A DNA stretch of 64,000 nt. Source: Subtercola boreus (lineage in GTDB: Bacteria > Actinomycetota > Actinomycetes > Actinomycetales > Microbacteriaceae). The stretch spans positions 558,001-622,000 of the forward strand of contig NZ_VFOO01000001.1 in the NCBI RefSeq assembly GCF_006716115.1, in the 5' to 3' direction. Position 1 is the stretch's first letter, and each line of letters starts with the position of its first letter. The notes under the pieces are model-generated. The model was not told the origin of the DNA. It ran no database searches and worked only from the letters and a program-made list of their open reading frames with translations. The translations under genes were made by a program, and so were the position numbers. This document shows positions 61,148-64,000 of this stretch, one piece after another.

Positions 61148-61195
61148 AGGACGCCAACTGCTCTTTCGCCGCGGATGTGGAGCAGTTAGCGTCCT
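61148..61195. repeat. long inverted repeat between convergent genes
   Basis: Sixteen-base arms (61148-61163 and 61180-61195), one mismatch, surround a 16-bp centre. The element lies between the lipase-like gene and the GH76 gene, both of which point towards it. It has the same design as the palindrome at 5940-5993 but a different sequence. Confidence 0.8.
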
Positions 61196-61228
61196 CTGGA
61201 TGGGGTCCGCGGCAAGGGAGGCTGCGGG

Positions 61229-62578
61229 TCAGTGCGCGGCGCGGTGGCGCTCGTACCGGGCCCGCGCCTCGATCGCCATGACGGCGGCGAGCTGGGTCGA
61301 GAGCGCGGTGGTCGCGCCGGGTGCTGCTGCCCAGTCGTCTGCGACGAGGGGGTACGGATGCGCGGCGAGCCGGAGGGGCGCGGTGGCGGGGGTGGCGGCG
61401 AGGGCAGATGCCAGAGCGGGGGCGGCGGCGCGGGCGGGGGCGGCGAGCAGGTCGGTGTTGGCGAGGAAGAAGGGTTCGAGCATCCGGAGCCCGGCGCTGC
61501 CCGGGGCGAGACGTTCGAGCAGCAGCTCGAGGTAGCGCACGAAGACACCCTTGAAGAGGCCTGCGTCGCCGCCGCCGCGCTGGTCGAGGCGCGCGGGCTC
61601 GTCGAGGAACCGGCCCGACGGGGCCAGTCGGGCGATGGTCGCGGTGGCTGTGCGCACGGCGCGTTCGAGGAGTTCTGCGCGGGCGGTGCGGTCGAACGCC
61701 TCGACGAGCGCTCCGAGGTAGAGGCCCTGGTTGTAGCTGAACAGCCATTCGGAGTCGAGGACGCCGTCGCCCTGCCGGTTGAGGCCGTCCGCGACGAGGT
61801 CGGCGGGGCCGGCCGGCCTCCCCTCGGCGAGAGCGCTGCCCTGCCCTCCCACGAGGGCATCGGTGAGAAATGTGAGCGAGGAGTCGGCGGCGGTCTCGTA
61901 ACGGAGGCTTCCGGTGCGGCTGGCGAGCCGTGCGGAGAGGATCGCGAAGGCACCATTCGTCGGCGCGTTGAGGTAGTCGAGCTGGCTGTCGCGCCAGGCG
62001 ATCGCACCGGGCCGAGCACTGCTCCCGCCGTGGGCGTGGATGTACGCCCAGAGCGCCTCGGCATCGGCCAGGTACCGCGGCGCACCGGTGAGGTCGAACA
62101 GCCGCAGCGCGGCAAGGGCCAGCCAGCCCATGTCGTCGAAGTAGTGGTTGAACAGCCCGCGGTTGCGGCACAGGATGCCCGCGTAGGTGTTCTGGGCGAG
62201 GGCGACGCGCCCGGCCGCAGCGCTCGCGCCGGACCGTGCCGCGCCGGACCCTGCCGCGCCCGACCCTGCCGCGCCGGACCCTGCCGCCCCCGCGCCTGCG
62301 CCCTGCCGGCCGCTGCCGGCATCCGCAGCGCCGCCGGCAGCGCCGCCGGCAGCGCCGCCGGCAGCGCCGCAGCGCCGCTCTGCCCCGTCGACCCTTACCT
62401 CGACCGCGTGGGCGAGCCACCAGTAGTTGAACGTGGCGATCTGTCCGAGCCGCAGCGGTGCCGTGTTGTGCAGCCACCGGGCACCGAAGACCCGGCTCTG
62501 GAAGTGGTGGGTGAGCCCCTGTTGCGCCCCATCCCCGAGGCGGCCCCAGGCAGCGGCGTCCCGCGAAGTCATAACCAT
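61229..62578 (-). CDS. GH76 glycoside hydrolase (alpha-1,6-mannanase-like)
   Basis: A 449-residue (alpha/alpha)6-barrel protein of family 76. The catalytic aspartate pair is in FNHYFDDMGWLALAALRLFD, and NAPTNGAFAILSARLASRTG, SEWLFSYNQGLYLGALVEAF and LFKGVFVRYLELLLERL are family signatures. Members cleave alpha-1,6-mannan. There is no signal peptide, so it may act in the cytoplasm. Residues about 70-120 are a low-complexity Gly/Ala/Ser insert encoded by short repeats. ATG 62578 lies inside a 17-bp tandem repeat and has GGAG four bases upstream; ATG 62572 is an alternative. Confidence 0.85.
   Translation of the reverse strand: MVMTSRDAAAWGRLGDGAQQGLTHHFQSRVFGARWLHNTAPLRLGQIATFNYWWLAHAVEVRVDGAERRCGAAGGAAGGAAGGAADAGSGRQGAGAGAAGSGAAGSGAAGSGAARSGASAAAGRVALAQNTYAGILCRNRGLFNHYFDDMGWLALAALRLFDLTGAPRYLADAEALWAYIHAHGGSSARPGAIAWRDSQLDYLNAPTNGAFAILSARLASRTGSLRYETAADSSLTFLTDALVGGQGSALAEGRPAGPADLVADGLNRQGDGVLDSEWLFSYNQGLYLGALVEAFDRTARAELLERAVRTATATIARLAPSGRFLDEPARLDQRGGGDAGLFKGVFVRYLELLLERLAPGSAGLRMLEPFFLANTDLLAAPARAAAPALASALAATPATAPLRLAAHPYPLVADDWAAAPGATTALSTQLAAVMAIEARARYERHRAAH
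62233..62376. repeat. GC-rich short repeats encoding a Gly/Ala/Ser insert in GH76
   Basis: Two runs are seen: a degenerate 15-bp unit (GCGCCGGACCCTGCC-like, 62236-62290) and a 12-bp unit (GCCGGCAGCGCC, about 62328-62372). Both keep the frame and encode AAGSGAAGSG and GGAAGGAA residues between conserved GH76 blocks. Confidence 0.75.
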
Positions 62579-62640
62579 CGCTCCGTCACAGCCATCGCTC
62601 CGTCACAGCCATCGCTCCGTCACAGCCACTGCTCCGTCAC
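62575..62640 (-). repeat. 17-bp tandem repeat x4 spanning the GH76 start codon
   Basis: Four units with exact 17-bp period start at 62575, 62592, 62609 and 62626; the last has changes in its CATCG part. On the coding (minus) strand each intact unit reads GTGACGGAGCGATGG, that is a GGAG motif four bases before an ATG. The leftmost unit supplies the GH76 start codon. Because 17 is not a multiple of three, the repeated ATGs fall in different frames and open short ORFs. Confidence 0.85.
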
Positions 62641-62687
62641 GGCGGCCCGGGGTCGCCGCAGCCCCCGCCTCACAGCGAACCCCCACG

Positions 62688-64000
62688 TCACTTCAGGGAC
62701 GGAGCGACGAACCGCAGCCACGCCCATACCGACAGGCTCACCGCGGCGAACCCGACGGCGACCAGCAGCAGCGGCAGGACGGCGGGCGCGGGCGCCGCGA
62801 TGAGTCCGCTGCCGGGCGCGACGGCGGGGGCGACGACGGCCGCGAGCAGCGTGAACGAGCCGAGTGCCGTTGCGAGCCAGGCCGGCCGCGACCAGGTGAA
62901 GAGAGCGCGCCCGCTCAGCCGGCCGAACGGCAGCACGAGAACGGCAGCGGCTCCGAACGAGCCGAGCACGAGGGTGTTCAGCGTCTCGGTCGTGAAGGCG
63001 CCGAATGGGGAGTTGAGGTCGGGCAGCAGGCTGATGGTCGTCCAGGCGACTCCGCCGAGCACGAGCAGCGAGAGCAGGTGCAGCATCGCGAACTGGCCTC
63101 TGATGCGCTGTGACACCCCGTCGACGCAGCCGATGGCGAGCACCAGGCCGAACAGCAGGGCGGGCTCGATCGTGAACACGCGGGAGACCAGCGACGCGAT
63201 CACCGCGAGCACCAGGTAGCGCGGAGCGAACGTCACGACCGAGCGCACCCCGAGCATCCGGAGCCCGAGGAAGCGGGGAACCAGCAACGAGACAGCGTTC
63301 AGCAGGGCGAAGGCGAGGCAGATGGCCGCCAGCAGGCGGAGGTAGGCGGGCTGGTTCTCGACCGGACCGGAGAGCATGCCGATCGCTGCGGCTGCCACGA
63401 CGGCGACGGAGGCGAGCAGCCACGGATTCACGCTGAGCTCTGGTGCGCGGTCGTACTCGGCGCGGGGGCGGTTCCGCCCGGTGAGCCGGGTTCCGCGGCG
63501 CTTGGCGCGGGCGTGCGTCGCAACCGAGACAGCCCCGGCCATCAGTCGGGCGGGGGCGGCGACCAGTAGGAGGGCCGCGAGGGCGACTCCGACGGCGAGC
63601 AGCCAGTTGAGGCCCGACGCCTCACCGAAGACGGGCGTGAGTGCGCCGGAGAACCGGGTCGAGCCGGCCCACGAGCCGTCGGCGGCGTGCGTTTCGGCGT
63701 GGGAGGGGCTGCCGCCGCCCGCGCTGCCGTCGGGGGTCCCCGGCAGGGATCCCGTGCCTCCCGTGCCCGATCCGTCAGAGCCGGAACCGGATCCGGTGCC
63801 ACCCGGGTTCGTGCCGTCGCCGGTGGCCGCGCCGCCGCCGCCCGCGCCGGCATTGCCGCCACTGCCCCCGGTGCCGCCCGTGCCTCCGCTGCCCGGCGAT
63901 GCCCCCGGTGTCTGGCTCCCCGCTCCCGCCCCGGGTGTGGCGGGCGCGCTCGGCGACGGGCTCGGAGCGGGAGTCCCGGCCACGAAGACCGCGTCGAACG
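62688..64000 (-). CDS. C-terminal part of a large membrane protein (5' end outside window)
   Basis: At least 437 residues of a protein whose N-terminus lies beyond base 64000; the frame is open through the right edge, so the GTG at 63983 is not taken as a start. A Pro/Gly/Ser linker of about 110 residues (SGSGSDGSGTGGTG-like) leads to about ten hydrophobic helices, beginning with LNWLLAVGVALAALLLVAAP and interrupted by a basic loop (RAKRRGTRLTGRNRPRAEYD). The upstream part is probably an extracellular domain. I do not recognise the family. Confidence 0.65.
   Translation of the reverse strand, partial: FDAVFVAGTPAPSPSPSAPATPGAGAGSQTPGASPGSGGTGGTGGSGGNAGAGGGGAATGDGTNPGGTGSGSGSDGSGTGGTGSLPGTPDGSAGGGSPSHAETHAADGSWAGSTRFSGALTPVFGEASGLNWLLAVGVALAALLLVAAPARLMAGAVSVATHARAKRRGTRLTGRNRPRAEYDRAPELSVNPWLLASVAVVAAAAIGMLSGPVENQPAYLRLLAAICLAFALLNAVSLLVPRFLGLRMLGVRSVVTFAPRYLVLAVIASLVSRVFTIEPALLFGLVLAIGCVDGVSQRIRGQFAMLHLLSLLVLGGVAWTTISLLPDLNSPFGAFTTETLNTLVLGSFGAAAVLVLPFGRLSGRALFTWSRPAWLATALGSFTLLAAVVAPAVAPGSGLIAAPAPAVLPLLLVAVGFAAVSLSVWAWLRFVAPSLK

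Noticed and set aside
62575-62640. 17-bp repeats considered as a CRISPR remnant or attachment site
   Set aside because: Units are directly contiguous and too short, and there is no integrase; they are a simple tandem repeat.

Overview
The window is high-GC (mostly G/C at third codon positions), densely packed DNA from an actinobacterium, most likely Microbacteriaceae; I cannot name the genus. The evidence is the conserved order rplY-pth-mfd-mazG-eno-ftsB/divIC-DUF501, the 97-residue DUF7882-type protein at 53968 and the 183-residue protein at 59715 typical of that family, and many apparently leaderless genes with a TANNNT-like box 6-7 nt before the start codon. I see no insertion sequence, prophage, CRISPR array, rRNA or integrase. 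One tRNA gene is present.

Layout. 1-2173: tail of a membrane protein, gluconokinase, rplY, pth. 2241-18178: the housekeeping backbone (mfd, mazG, hisS, eno, divIC-like, DUF501, type II NADH dehydrogenase), interrupted by transport and envelope genes (VOC protein, EamA exporter, NhaA, acyltransferase-3, and a MarR-MFS pair whose transporter has a His/Gly-rich N-terminus). 18189-18262: a 74-nt tRNA with a UAA anticodon, a leucine-type D arm and A73, but no long variable arm. 18347-26411: a small hypothetical gene, an APC permease behind a 19-codon leader ORF, three MarR-type regulators each paired with a transporter or enzyme, an HSL esterase and a PucR-like regulator. 26453-28687: a GH13 enzyme related to trehalose synthase.

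28841-40300 reads as a 4-hydroxyproline utilisation region: GntR regulator, ProC, APC permease, a prolidase-like amidohydrolase, a three-subunit D-hydroxyproline dehydrogenase (FAD oxidase, 2Fe-2S protein, FAD/BFD subunit), a DapA-like pyrroline-hydroxycarboxylate deaminase, a two-cysteine hydroxyproline epimerase and a ketoglutarate-semialdehyde dehydrogenase. Together they would turn L-Hyp, or Hyp released from dipeptides, into 2-oxoglutarate.

40456-54887: a mixed region with a PHP phosphoesterase, stress and envelope genes (SRPBCC, rhodanese, PspA, a large TPM-domain protein), two tandem paralogous regulators of which one lacks its HTH, an MFS transporter, NUDIX, a cation-efflux protein between two tandem-repeat arrays, and an FKBP lipoprotein. 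54979-59659: a xylFGH-like sugar ABC importer with a ROK regulator. 59715-64000: a hypothetical gene, an alpha/beta hydrolase, a GH76 alpha-1,6-mannanase-like protein with a 17-bp tandem repeat spanning its start codon, and the C-terminal part of a large membrane protein that runs off the right edge.

The items most worth a second look are the short-armed tRNA-Leu(UAA), the sensor-only/full-length regulator pair with a terminator touching the next start codon, the 17-bp ribosome-site repeat at GH76, the leader ORF and hairpin before the APC permease, the operator arrays at the MarR genes, and the widespread leaderless starts.
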